Origin: Vibrio sp. Of7-15
GTDB lineage: Bacteria > Pseudomonadota > Gammaproteobacteria > Enterobacterales > Vibrionaceae
NCBI RefSeq assembly: GCF_022347565.1
Contig: NZ_JAKRGH010000006.1
Coordinates: 62,001 to 126,000, forward strand
Direction: 5' to 3'
DNA: 64,000 nucleotides
Shown here in pieces: positions 54,417 to 63,192 of this stretch. Numbering within the stretch: position 1 is the stretch's first letter; every line of letters begins with the position of its first letter. A program made the translations under genes and the position numbers. The notes under the pieces were generated by a model, which made no database searches, was not told the DNA's origin, and worked only from the letters and a program-made list of their open reading frames with translations.

Positions 54417-54819
54417 AGTGCTAAATACTTAAAAGCCATATATTCATTTTACCGTTAGTTAGACCGTGAGTGAATTAATAAATCTTATATTAGATCACCA
54501 TTCTAGAACTTTACTGAATGTCATCTTATTTATTTGTGATAATTAACTTAATAAGCACAAATAAATAAGATTGTTATTTTGTGATCGGAGTCGGAATAAA
54601 TGCCATTGAAATGCACTTTGATGTGCGCCAGTTAACTTACTTGCTTTGTTGCATAAAGTAACATTAGTTCCAGCACTAGAGTTATGACACATTAGAATTA
54701 GAATAAATCATCAACAAAAAACTAGATATATTGACGCTTTAAGGAAGAAGATTGGATTTTGGTCAAATATTTGACGTCTTTTATTCGGGGGAATAGGGAT
54801 ACTCATCTAGGAGGTTGAT
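54417..54819. other. Divergent HDOD/tfoX control region
   Basis: No gene is seen in these 403 bp. The dominant structure is a perfect 16-bp inverted repeat at 54523-54571. The tfoX start is preceded by a strong AGGAGG. In V. cholerae the tfoX mRNA has a long leader whose folding hides the start until the chitin-induced TfoR RNA binds; the length available here would allow such a leader. Confidence 0.5.
54523..54571. repeat. Perfect 16-bp inverted repeat upstream of tfoX
   Basis: ATCTTATTTATTTGTG (54523-54538) and CACAAATAAATAAGAT (54556-54571) are exact reverse complements with a 17-base spacer. On the plus strand the repeat is followed by TGTTATTTT, so in an RNA it would look like an AT-rich terminator or attenuator; as DNA it could be an operator. 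Confidence 0.8.
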
Positions 54820-55413
54820 ATGAATAATGTTGAAGAAAATTTTTACCTATACCTGCAAAAATTTGGAAAATACGAGAAGCGCTCCATGTTCGGTGGAGTT
54901 GGAATTTTTCATCAAGATGCGATGTATGCACTTATTACAAACAACATTTTGTTCCTTCGTGGCGGAAGCGAACTTGATTCGAAATTAATTGAGTTAAACT
55001 GTAAGCGTTTTAAACACGTAAAACGTAATACTACAGCAGTAGTTAATTATTTTGATATTACAGACTTATTTATCGAGTCTGCAAAGTGTTTGGATGAGTT
55101 GGTAAAAGAGTCAATTCAACATTCCTTAAAAGAACGCAGTTTTAAGAAGTCTGAAAATAGCCGTAGACTACGTGACTTACCAAATATGCAGTTAACGTTA
55201 GAAAGAATGGTGAAAAAATCGGGCATACCTGATGTAAACACATTCCTGAGTTTAGGGGCTGTGGATGTGTTTAAGAAAGTACAAGTAACCTATGGCGGCG
55301 AAGTTGATGTGAAGCTGCTGTGGAAATTTGCTGGTGCAGTGTCAGGATGTCATTGGACTTTATTGCAAGACCCTGCGAAAAAAGCGTTATTAGAAAGCGT
55401 CAAATCAGATTAA
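54820..55413 (+). CDS. tfoX: TfoX, regulator of natural competence
   Basis: A 197-residue TfoX/Sxy protein with both domains: N-terminal part with KRSMFGGVGIFHQDAMYAL (about 18-40) and C-terminal helical part with RRLRDLPNMQLTLERMVKKSGI (about 118-140). Start and sequence are much closer to TfoX (chitin-induced competence) than to TfoY. It works with CRP to switch on DNA-uptake genes. The upstream TAGGAGG is very strong, which in vibrios is offset by leader structure. A perfect terminator follows. Confidence 0.92.
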   Translation: MNNVEENFYLYLQKFGKYEKRSMFGGVGIFHQDAMYALITNNILFLRGGSELDSKLIELNCKRFKHVKRNTTAVVNYFDITDLFIESAKCLDELVKESIQHSLKERSFKKSENSRRLRDLPNMQLTLERMVKKSGIPDVNTFLSLGAVDVFKKVQVTYGGEVDVKLLWKFAGAVSGCHWTLLQDPAKKALLESVKSD

Positions 55414-55429
55414 GTGAAATACATTCAAT

Positions 55430-55457
55430 AAAAAACCTCGCAATTGCGAGGTTTTTT
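55430..55457. terminator. Bidirectional terminator between tfoX and the porin gene
   Basis: AAAAAACCTCGCA and TGCGAGGTTTTTT form a perfect stem with almost no loop (AT-centred palindrome), with T-runs on both strands. Confidence 0.9.
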
Positions 55458-55477
55458 TATGCATCAATAGCTCAATT

Positions 55478-56029
55478 TTAGAACTTGAAGCGTGTTGAAA
55501 GCATGAAGTGATCATCATAGATGCCGTTGAATCGACCTTCTACACCAATAGAGAATAGCTCTGTTGAATGGAAGCGACCATAAACAGTACCTACAGTATC
55601 ATCATTATCATCAATAGATACGTGGCCAATTTTGCCACCGACTTCTAGTTGTGGGCCTAACCATTGGCGAACACCAATGTTAATTTCCATACCTACTTCG
55701 CCATTTTTGTAGTGCTTGTCGTGCTTCACTGAGCGAATTAGCATTTCACCAGTAATGTCGGCCCAGTTATTTACTGGAGCGTGGAAGCCCACACCGCCTG
55801 CAAGATCGTAATCGCCTTCAAGTTCTGAATCCACGGTCACAATAGCGTGAGCATTTGGATGGATGGATTTACTGAAGCCTCCGCCGAAAGTGACAGGACT
55901 AGCTCCAATACGTGCTTCGTAGTAGTCGTAGCTAAAGTTGCTCATTACCGATGGGTCTTGAGCTGCTGTTTCAGCTACAGCAGAGCATGATGCCAGGATT
56001 AATCCTGTGGCTAAAAGTGTTTTGCGCAT
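55478..56029 (-). CDS. Small outer-membrane beta-barrel protein (YfaZ-like)
   Basis: A 183-residue protein with a signal peptide (about 1-19, ending AVAE), alternating amphipathic strands and a C-terminal aromatic residue (STRFKF), as in outer-membrane barrels. The overall pattern reminds me of the YfaZ family, whose function is not known. There are no Cys in the mature part. Single gene; ends at the bidirectional terminator at 55430-55457. Confidence 0.75.
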   Translation of the reverse strand: MRKTLLATGLILASCSAVAETAAQDPSVMSNFSYDYYEARIGASPVTFGGGFSKSIHPNAHAIVTVDSELEGDYDLAGGVGFHAPVNNWADITGEMLIRSVKHDKHYKNGEVGMEINIGVRQWLGPQLEVGGKIGHVSIDDNDDTVGTVYGRFHSTELFSIGVEGRFNGIYDDHFMLSTRFKF

Positions 56030-56265
56030 GATTTCCAGAAACCTGTAAATACGTGACGAAAGTGTCCTGTTTCGCCTTGTTAGTAACTATGGCACTAATA
56101 GTACCAATAAATCCCAAAATATCGATATGAAAATGGCGAAACCTCAATTGGTTATACGGCCACTTTACCTAAATTATCAAAATTATGCTGGGCGACAGCC
56201 GCATCATGTCAAAATTTTGTCAATCACGGTCGATATCATAATTTAAAGCAAGAATTACACCAGAT

Positions 56266-56766
56266 TTATTCAGTGGACATTTGAATGCGGTTTGCACTGA
56301 TATATTCAAAAATTTTTTCGGTGTCTAAGATCCTTGCCCAAGGCATTAATTCTTTTTCATGATCAATCACAAAGTCGGTTAATTGCGCCTTAATTACGGA
56401 AAGAAGCTGCTCCCCATTCCAAGGTTTTGCAATGTAATAGTCTAAGCTTGCGGTATTAACGGCTTGAATGGTGTCTTCTAACCCAGCTTGTCCGGTTAGT
56501 AGTAATTTTTTAGCATCGGTTGTGATTGAGTGCTGTTTTAAGGCGATAAGAAAATCAATACCTGTTTCCTCTGGCATAATATGATCGCATAGTACGAGAG
56601 CTAGAGGTAGGTGATCGGCCATGGCATCGGCAATTACATCTCTTGCTTCAGCGACCGATTCTGCGGCTTCAATGACAAAATACTCTTCTAAAGGGGCAAG
56701 ATCATTGAGTACGCTGTCTAGAATATCCCGTTCGTCATCGACGCATAATATAAGGTACTTGTTCAT
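56266..56766 (-). CDS. Response regulator, single receiver with short C-terminal extension
   Basis: A 166-residue regulator. The receiver domain (1-125) is complete: Asp10/Asp11 pocket, phosphoacceptor Asp61 (LVLCDHIMPEE), Thr in LLLTGQAG and Lys114 in IAKPW. About 40 C-terminal residues follow (MPWARILDTEKIFEYISANRI). AGGAGGTAAC directly before the ATG decides the start. It begins 13 bp after the kinase gene stop, so both are one operon and most likely partners. Its whole length aligns with the N-terminus of that kinase (see findings). Confidence 0.9.
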   Translation of the reverse strand: MNKYLILCVDDERDILDSVLNDLAPLEEYFVIEAAESVAEARDVIADAMADHLPLALVLCDHIMPEETGIDFLIALKQHSITTDAKKLLLTGQAGLEDTIQAVNTASLDYYIAKPWNGEQLLSVIKAQLTDFVIDHEKELMPWARILDTEKIFEYISANRIQMSTE

Positions 56767-56779
56767 GTTACCTCCTAGT

Positions 56780-58786
56780 CTATTGGCCATTTCCATTTAT
56801 GAAATGATTACTTATCTTTTCGTTAAATCTGTTCGTATTTTGTATGTGTTGCTCGGTATTAATGGGTAGAACAACCAGCATTTTGCTGTACTTTCCAAGC
56901 TCTGATTTAACATGGATATCACCTCCGTGCTGCTTAATTATCTGTTGGCATACAGATAAACCTATTCCTAAGCCAAAGTTACCTTCACTCTTTGTGGTGT
57001 AGTTAAGCTCAAATATCTTGTTTTGGATTTCATCTGGAATTCCGTGCCCATTATCATGAAAAGTGACCACAATAGACGAAGGGAACTCTTTAGGTTTGAA
57101 CTCTGTTGTAATGATGAGTTCACCACTGTTGTCATCCGGTAGGGCGTCTAAAGCATTGGAGACTAAATTTGTCCATACTTGCTGCAGAGCAATAGGTTGA
57201 CAAGTAATGTTTGGAATCTTTGCGTATTGCTTGATAACAGAATGTCGTTTCAAACGGTTTTCAAATATAACCAAAGTGTCTTCTATGCCTTCATGTATAT
57301 CGACAGAAAAAGTGGCTTCTTCGTCTTGCCGAGCATAGCTTTTTAAACTTTTTACCATATCAGCAATTCGAAGCGCGCAAACATTGATGGAACGGAGAAT
57401 ATTGCCTGTTTGGTAAAAATGCTCCCACTCTTGAACGGTCTTTTTTAAATCGCTGCCTAACGATGAAATATAACTGTCTAGTTCGTTGGGGTCATTTAGG
57501 CCTAATTGAACCAGTTTTTTCGCTAAATTACGGTCTGTTACTTTATATTCTATTTGTTTTGCGGCTTTACGAGCATTAGCTGTTGATATTGGTGTATTGA
57601 GCATCGCTTGATCCATTATCTTTATGCCTTGCTGGTATTGCTCTGGTCGCAAAGATGATCGTAGGACATGAGGTACTGATTTTTTTAATGTGTCGCTACC
57701 ACGCAGTATGGCGGCCACTGGGTTGTTCAACTCATGTGCAACGCCAGCTACGAGCTGACCAAGAACTGCCATTTTTTCACGTTCGATGAGCTGCTGATGG
57801 GCGCTTTCCAGCGAAACTAATGTTTGTTGGAGTTGTAATTTTGTTTTTATACTGCCTTGTAATCGGCGGTTAAAGTGTCGTAAAAGAAGGTTAGTAAAAA
57901 GGGGCAATAAGTCGCTTTTGGTGTGCATCACTTTAGCAAACAGCGCTCGATCAAGCTTGATCACTTTAGTCTTTGATAACGTAATGGCGGTGGAGAAAGA
58001 GTTTTCACCCGTTACAAATGACATCCCTCCGACAATGTGTCCTGAGTGATATCGTATGACTTCATGTTGCTGGTTATCTTCAGATGTTTTGTATAAAGCA
58101 ACTTCACCCTCTGCGATGAACCATAAAAAACGATTTGGTTGACCTTCTTTTGTTAATAAGTGGTTAGTACTGTAGGTTCGACACGCTCGGGTTTCATCAT
58201 TATCAGAAAAGAATTCGTATAAAGCTTCAATGACTTGGTTGGCTAACGCCTTGTCATCGACATTGTGGTAATCATTAATAAAACCAGCACGGTAATGGCT
58301 CATTTTCCGATCAATATGCGCCTTTAAAATTCGGTTTTGATCCAAAATAGAGCTGTAAGAGAGCCAATCTGAATTTGGATCATTGAGTAGGTAAGTTGTT
58401 AACTCTTTAGTGGTTACCTTTAATAGCTCTTTAGTACGCCATGGTTTCGCCAAACAGTGATCCAATCGGCCTTCATTAACCGCAGACATGATGGTTTCAA
58501 TGGCTAAGTTATCATTTAATAAGATTTTCCTAGCGTCACGAGTATGCTCTGATCTATCTAACTTTATTAAAAATTCAACGCCTTTAAATTGCATGTGGTT
58601 GTTGCCGCAAATGACTAAAGCCACTTGTTGTTGGGTTTGCTCTAAGTAGGCCACAGCCTCTTCAGCTTCATGCAAACTGTCGGTACAGAAAATATCGAAT
58701 AAAGTGGCGTACTGACTTAAGTCATGCCGAAGTCGTTCAACAATGACGGAGTCATGATCTAGGCATAGAATTGCAAATTTATTCAC
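56780..58786 (-). CDS. Sensor kinase with pseudo-receiver and cNMP-binding domain
   Basis: A 668-residue soluble kinase without membrane helices. Order: receiver-like domain (1-125), a short extension, a cyclic-nucleotide-binding-type domain (about 205-320; FLWFIAEGEVALYK, GHIVGGMSFVTG), HisKA with His in LVAGVAHELNNPVAAIL, and HATPase with NLVSNALDAL, DNGHGIP and GIGLSVCQQI. The receiver lacks its phosphoacceptor: Gly61 is at the position of Asp61 of the neighbouring regulator. The large C-terminal HisKA part contains an unusually long insert (about 390-470). Co-transcribed with the regulator 13 bp downstream. Confidence 0.9.
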   Translation of the reverse strand: MNKFAILCLDHDSVIVERLRHDLSQYATLFDIFCTDSLHEAEEAVAYLEQTQQQVALVICGNNHMQFKGVEFLIKLDRSEHTRDARKILLNDNLAIETIMSAVNEGRLDHCLAKPWRTKELLKVTTKELTTYLLNDPNSDWLSYSSILDQNRILKAHIDRKMSHYRAGFINDYHNVDDKALANQVIEALYEFFSDNDETRACRTYSTNHLLTKEGQPNRFLWFIAEGEVALYKTSEDNQQHEVIRYHSGHIVGGMSFVTGENSFSTAITLSKTKVIKLDRALFAKVMHTKSDLLPLFTNLLLRHFNRRLQGSIKTKLQLQQTLVSLESAHQQLIEREKMAVLGQLVAGVAHELNNPVAAILRGSDTLKKSVPHVLRSSLRPEQYQQGIKIMDQAMLNTPISTANARKAAKQIEYKVTDRNLAKKLVQLGLNDPNELDSYISSLGSDLKKTVQEWEHFYQTGNILRSINVCALRIADMVKSLKSYARQDEEATFSVDIHEGIEDTLVIFENRLKRHSVIKQYAKIPNITCQPIALQQVWTNLVSNALDALPDDNSGELIITTEFKPKEFPSSIVVTFHDNGHGIPDEIQNKIFELNYTTKSEGNFGLGIGLSVCQQIIKQHGGDIHVKSELGKYSKMLVVLPINTEQHIQNTNRFNEKISNHFINGNGQ

Positions 58787-58955
58787 ATGAGCTCCAGATT
58801 CAATTGGGTGATTTTTAGTCTATCGAAAATTACCTTGTTTAGATGAGAAGTACGTTTGATTCTCTATCTAATCCTCAGATTTTGTGGATATTTTATGTAA
58901 GAACGCAGAAAGTTAGTTACACTGGCTCTATTCCATTACAGATGATGACGAAAAA

Positions 58956-60296
58956 ATGAAAACGTTAAGAAAAATCGGTGCTGTTGGCGGTGCAATTGTA
59001 ATTGCGGCATGTTGGCCGTTTGCGACAGGAAAAATTGGTGAAGCGATTTATACTGACGCCATATTGGCTTATGACAACCCGGTATTAGAGCTAGAGCTCA
59101 TTGAATACGATCGTGGGTATTTATCATCGAATGCTAAATCAAGGTTATCGATTAAAGATCCGATGCTACAGGAGCAGTTGATTGCTGATGGTTTACCAAC
59201 AGAGCTGATTTTTAAACATGATATTAGCCACGGCTTCATGAGTTTAAGTTCTGTGTCTGTGCCTGAAATAACAGAAGAAACACAACAAGCATTGGCTCAA
59301 ATATGGGCGGATGGTGATATTCCAATGACACTAACAACGGAAAGTCGGTTGAGTGGTAAAACACATATTAACTTGACTCTTGCAGCGGTCAATGCCGAAG
59401 TCCCGGATGTTGATGAGGGGGGTGTTGGCCTCTTTTCAACGTCGCCTTTTACCCTAACGGGGGATATAGAGCCAACGGGTGAAAGCGACTTTGTTTATAG
59501 TATGCCTACGCTTTCATTTACCAGTGCTGCGGATGAGAAACTGACTGTTAATGGTTTATCTGGTCAAGGAAATGGCCAAATGAATGGGTTATTTTGGATC
59601 GGTCAGCATCAACTGACATTAGGTGAAATAAAAATTAGCAGTGCAGATCAGACTATGTTTGATATGAATGACTTTCGCTATAGCGTAACGAACTCATTGA
59701 ATAAAATGACAGCAGAAACTGAAGGGGCGAGTACAGAGGAGTCGGCTACATTGACGACCAATAACGTCTTTAGTTTTGAAGAGCTGATTATTGAGGATGT
59801 TACGGTTGATAAAGGGAAGTTTGATGTTTCATTTAGCGGGCTAGATTATGAGTCGTTAAGCCAAATTTTTCAAATTATCGATACGCCTGATGAAATGGTC
59901 GATGAGGATGGAGTTAAGAAATTGCAGTTGGCGATAGACTTGCTTTTTGCTAAAGGGATGGCTTTATCTTTGAATGAGTTAAGCGCTTCTGTAATGAATG
60001 GATCGTTTACCAGTCAACTCGGGTTAGAAATTGAACCGGGTGTAGCAAGAGCCTCTCAGGATGCATCTCAATTACTTGAAAAACTGCGTGGTAAAGGGGA
60101 TGTGCTACTGACTCCAGAGCTTGTTAATGGGAATCCATTATTAGAGCCTCAAATCGATGATTTAATCGCGATGGGAATGGCTGAAGAAACTGAAGAAGGT
60201 TATCGATTAATGGTCACGATTGATAAAGGTATTGCGACATTATCAAATGGACAAGAAGTCCCACTATTTATGCTAATTGCGCCTATCATGCAATAA
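58956..60296 (+). CDS. YdgA-like DUF945 protein
   Basis: A 446-residue protein with an N-terminal membrane anchor or signal (GAVGGAIVIAACWPFATGKIGE). This beginning, with the W-P and GKIGE, is typical of the DUF945/YdgA family of inner-membrane/periplasmic proteins, whose function is unclear. The remainder is rich in beta-strand-like repeats ending with GNPLLEPQIDDLIAMGM and VTIDKGIATLSNG, which are also family features. Divergent from the kinase; followed by a terminator. Confidence 0.85.
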   Translation: MKTLRKIGAVGGAIVIAACWPFATGKIGEAIYTDAILAYDNPVLELELIEYDRGYLSSNAKSRLSIKDPMLQEQLIADGLPTELIFKHDISHGFMSLSSVSVPEITEETQQALAQIWADGDIPMTLTTESRLSGKTHINLTLAAVNAEVPDVDEGGVGLFSTSPFTLTGDIEPTGESDFVYSMPTLSFTSAADEKLTVNGLSGQGNGQMNGLFWIGQHQLTLGEIKISSADQTMFDMNDFRYSVTNSLNKMTAETEGASTEESATLTTNNVFSFEELIIEDVTVDKGKFDVSFSGLDYESLSQIFQIIDTPDEMVDEDGVKKLQLAIDLLFAKGMALSLNELSASVMNGSFTSQLGLEIEPGVARASQDASQLLEKLRGKGDVLLTPELVNGNPLLEPQIDDLIAMGMAEETEEGYRLMVTIDKGIATLSNGQEVPLFMLIAPIMQ

Positions 60297-60324
60297 GTTG
60301 TTTCTAACACACGCCACATTACAT

Positions 60325-60353
60325 AAAAAGGGGGCCTTAATGGCTCCTTTTTT
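60325..60353 (+). terminator. Terminator after the DUF945 gene
   Basis: AAAAAGGGGGCC and GGCTCCTTTTTT form a stem with one mismatch around TTAAT and end in a T-run. Confidence 0.8.
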
Positions 60354-60550
60354 ATATCGGTAAATATGTTGAAAGTGTGATGAGTGGCTTTTTTGTGATC
60401 TTTATACAAGGAGAGTTATTAACTCAATTGTTTTTATAATTTTGGTGCTAACCTAGCCCCACTCTTATTAAGAGCTTGCCTTGATATAAACAGAATGAAT
60501 ATCAACGGATGCTAATGTAGTGATTTTTTAAGTAACTGTTTGAGTAAGCG

Positions 60551-60742
60551 ATGAAAAGTACAGAAATGACCCAAGAAGTAACCTCCACTATTGAAGATGG
60601 ATTAAAAAAAGCATTTCGAGCTCAGATTTCTCTACAGAGATCTGAAAATAGCTCTTGTACCTTTTTAACAGCGGATGAAATTCTAGAACTAGAAAATGCG
60701 TGGGTTGATTTAAAGGTGTGGAAGGCAAACCGAGTAGGTTAA
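60551..60742 (+). CDS. Small soluble protein of unknown function
   Basis: A 63-residue protein with mixed charge, one Cys and no signal peptide or membrane helix. The C-terminal half (TADEILELENAWVDLKVWKANR) looks like an amphipathic helix pair. GAGTAAG precedes the ATG at suitable distance. It sits between two terminators with more than 200 bp on both sides. No family is recognised; the chance that it is real is good but not certain. Confidence 0.5.
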   Translation: MKSTEMTQEVTSTIEDGLKKAFRAQISLQRSENSSCTFLTADEILELENAWVDLKVWKANRVG

Positions 60743-60975
60743 ATCAAAGCGTAAGTTAATTGCATCCACTGTGTAACATATTCCATATATCTGAGAGCGA
60801 ACTCTCTTTTTCTCTTTGATTGTTTTTCCTCGGCTAGGTATTCTATCTCTATTGTTCTAGAGCCATTAATTATCCATATAAAAGGTAAAGATTTTATCTC
60901 TGGAGATAATGTTCATTTTGAATGAATAAGTTGTAGTGAAAGTTTGTTCAGTTTTCACTTAAGGAATAGAGAAAG

Positions 60976-61578
60976 ATGGTAAAAGTGAGAGCTCGAATTG
61001 AGCTTAATGTTGGCCCTAAAAGTAATATTCCCGCCGAAATGTTGTCTTTTGAAGGGCTATCGACAGACAAAGAGCATGTTGCAATTGTCTTTAATCAGGC
61101 TGATCAGCGAGACGCAACCCCATTAGTTCGTATGCATTCAGAATGTCTTACGGGAGATGTATTTCACTCTTCACGTTGTGATTGCGGAGAGCAGCTTGAT
61201 GAAACGATCCAGAAGATGGCGAAAGAAGGTGGTATTTTATTGTATCTTCGCCAAGAAGGACGTGGAATCGGTCTTTATAATAAGTTAGATGCTTATAAAC
61301 TCCAGAGTGAGGGCATGAATACTTATGAAGCAAATAATCATTTGGGTTTTGGTGACGACTTACGTGACTTTTCAGAAGCGGCGCAAATGCTAGAAGCATT
61401 AAATGTTGATACTATCCGTTTAGTGACAAATAACCCTAAGAAAATTAAAGATATCCAGAATCATGGTATTACTATTTCAGATGTCGTTAATACTCATGCT
61501 CATATAAAGCAGGGTAATGAAGGGTATTTGAAAACGAAAATGACTCACGGTAAACACAAGCTGGATCTTAAGTCTTGA
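60976..61578 (+). CDS. ribA: GTP cyclohydrolase II
   Basis: A 200-residue RibA, which opens GTP to the pyrimidine precursor of riboflavin with release of formate. The zinc ligands are Cys57, Cys68 and Cys70 ([20 protein letters not shown]). [17 protein letters not shown] and VTNNPKKI are catalytic segments. The DHBP synthase part (RibB) is not fused. GGAATAGAGA precedes the ATG. Single gene with terminator. No FMN riboswitch is seen in the 230 bp upstream. Confidence 0.96.
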   Translation: MVKVRARIELNVGPKSNIPAEMLSFEGLSTDKEHVAIVFNQADQRDATPLVRMHSECLTGDVFHSSRCDCGEQLDETIQKMAKEGGILLYLRQEGRGIGLYNKLDAYKLQSEGMNTYEANNHLGFGDDLRDFSEAAQMLEALNVDTIRLVTNNPKKIKDIQNHGITISDVVNTHAHIKQGNEGYLKTKMTHGKHKLDLKS

Positions 61579-61594
61579 TCTTCAATACAGTGTA

Positions 61595-61619
61595 GGGGGG
61601 CAGTTGCCTCCCTTTTTTA
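61595..61619 (+). terminator. Terminator after ribA
   Basis: GGG-GGCA and TGCC-TCCC pair with a G-T contact and a very small loop, followed by TTTTTT. Confidence 0.75.
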
Positions 61620-61785
61620 TTGCTCTTATTTCCATTTCTTCTCCTTTTCTCTTTGGCTTATTTTGTAAGTTTCTTGTATATAAATTATTTTTCTCTATTA
61701 ATAACACTGATTTAAATAGGGTTAAATATCACTTTTTCCAATATCCTTTGTTGATTTTTACGATTATTCGTTTATATTGCGCGAA

Positions 61786-61800
61786 TAAAAATAATTCTCA
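61786..61800. promoter_or_regulatory. Putative Fur box upstream of the imelysin gene
   Basis: TAAAAATAATTCTCA matches eleven of the fourteen defined positions of the 7-1-7 Fur consensus TGATAAT-N-ATTATCA. It lies 50 bp before the gene of an iron-regulated protein family, which raises its credibility. Confidence 0.55.
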
Positions 61801-61850
61801 CTAACATATTTATTATTAGTAGAGTTTAAACCGCTCAACAAGGAAGAAAA

Positions 61851-63107
61851 ATGAAAACCACAAAGCTTGCACTTAATTTGATCACGGCTTCACTTTTGAT
61901 GATCCCAACTCTGTCTCAGGCTGCGACCAAAGAACAAGTGGTAGAACATTATGCTGATTTAGCACATGCCGTTTATAGTGATGCGCTAACAACAGCGAAA
62001 GATCTAGATAAGGCCATTGATAAATTTTTATCAGCGCCGTCTGAATCTGGCCTAGAAGATGTTAAGGCTGCTTGGAAAGCATCTCGTGTACCATATCAGC
62101 AATCAGAAGTGTTCCGCTTTGGTAATGCGATTGTTGATGACTGGGAAGGTCAGCTAAACGCATGGCCACTTGATGAAGGCTTAATTGATTACGTTGCTTC
62201 AGATTATCAGTATGAGCTGGGTAACGAAGGCGCAAATGCGAATATTGTTGCTAATAGCAGCATTAAGTTTGGTAACGACGTTATCAAAGCAGATAAAATT
62301 ACCCCTCAGTTACTGGCTGATCTAAACGAACTTGGTGGTTCAGAAGCAAACGTAGCAACTGGCTATCATGCGATTGAATTTTTACTATGGGGCCAAGACT
62401 TAAATGGTACTAACCTAGGTGCTGGTAATCGTGCATACACTGATTTCGTTATTGGTAGTGCGTGTACTAACGGCAACTGTGAGCGTCGTAGTGAGTACTT
62501 AAGAGCTGCATCTGAACTATTGATTCAAGATCTAAGCTGGATGGAAAAGCAATGGGCTGCGGGTAACAAATCAAATTACCGTGCGGAGTTATTATCTGAG
62601 CCAGCAGAAACAGGCCTTCGTAAGATGCTGTTTGGTATGGGTTCTCTTTCTCTGGGTGAGCTTGCTGGTGAACGTATGAAGGTTGCGCTAGAAGCAAACT
62701 CTACGGAAGATGAGCATGATTGTTTCTCTGATAACACTCACAACTCTCACTACTACAATGAGCAGGGCATTTACAATGTCTTTACTGGTTTGTACAAGCG
62801 TACAGACGGTACTTTAGTTTCAGGCCCAAGCATTCATGACCTAGTGCAAAAGAAAGATGCAAAAGCGGCAAAAGAAATTCAAAAGCAATTTGATCTAGCT
62901 CGTGCGCAAGTTTACACATTAGTGTCTGCTGCAGAAGAGCAAAATCAATACTTTGATCAGCTAATCGCGGCTGATAACAAAGTTGGTCATGAACTTGTTA
63001 ACCAATCAATCACTGCGTTAGTGAAACAAACCGCTTCGATTGAGCGTGCCGCTAACATTATTGGTGTGACTAGCTTGAACCCAGACACAGCTGATCACGA
63101 ATTCTAA
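61851..63107 (+). CDS. Imelysin-family (IrpA-like) iron-regulated protein
   Basis: A 418-residue periplasmic protein with signal peptide (about 1-24, ending LSQA). The imelysin motif GxHxxE is clear in ATGYHAIEFLLWGQD, and a Cys pair (SACTNGNCE) lies shortly after. Relatives (IrpA, ICMP, the M75 part of EfeO) bind iron or related ligands; peptidase activity is doubtful. In vibrios this gene starts an operon with a DUF1111 di-heme protein, a second imelysin and a DUF1513 protein; here the DUF1111 gene follows. A terminator-like hairpin lies between them, perhaps giving partial read-through. Fur control is likely from the upstream box. Confidence 0.92.
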   Translation: MKTTKLALNLITASLLMIPTLSQAATKEQVVEHYADLAHAVYSDALTTAKDLDKAIDKFLSAPSESGLEDVKAAWKASRVPYQQSEVFRFGNAIVDDWEGQLNAWPLDEGLIDYVASDYQYELGNEGANANIVANSSIKFGNDVIKADKITPQLLADLNELGGSEANVATGYHAIEFLLWGQDLNGTNLGAGNRAYTDFVIGSACTNGNCERRSEYLRAASELLIQDLSWMEKQWAAGNKSNYRAELLSEPAETGLRKMLFGMGSLSLGELAGERMKVALEANSTEDEHDCFSDNTHNSHYYNEQGIYNVFTGLYKRTDGTLVSGPSIHDLVQKKDAKAAKEIQKQFDLARAQVYTLVSAAEEQNQYFDQLIAADNKVGHELVNQSITALVKQTASIERAANIIGVTSLNPDTADHEF

Positions 63108-63127
63108 AAATACTGAATAACCGTTTT

Positions 63128-63153
63128 AAGGGCTCGTTTTTGAGCCCTTTTTT
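63128..63153 (+). terminator. Hairpin terminator between the imelysin gene and the di-heme protein gene
   Basis: AAGGGCTC and GAGCCCTT pair perfectly around six T/G bases, then TTTT. Placed inside a presumed operon, it may reduce rather than stop downstream transcription. Confidence 0.85.
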
Positions 63154-63192
63154 AATTGAGCAATTCTATACCTAAGCATACATGTGAGCCTT

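Noticed and set aside
61604-61804. 66-residue frame between ribA and the imelysin gene
   Set aside because: It begins inside the ribA terminator, has no ribosome-binding site, is made of AT-rich Phe/Leu/Ile codons and runs across the Fur-like box; it looks like chance.
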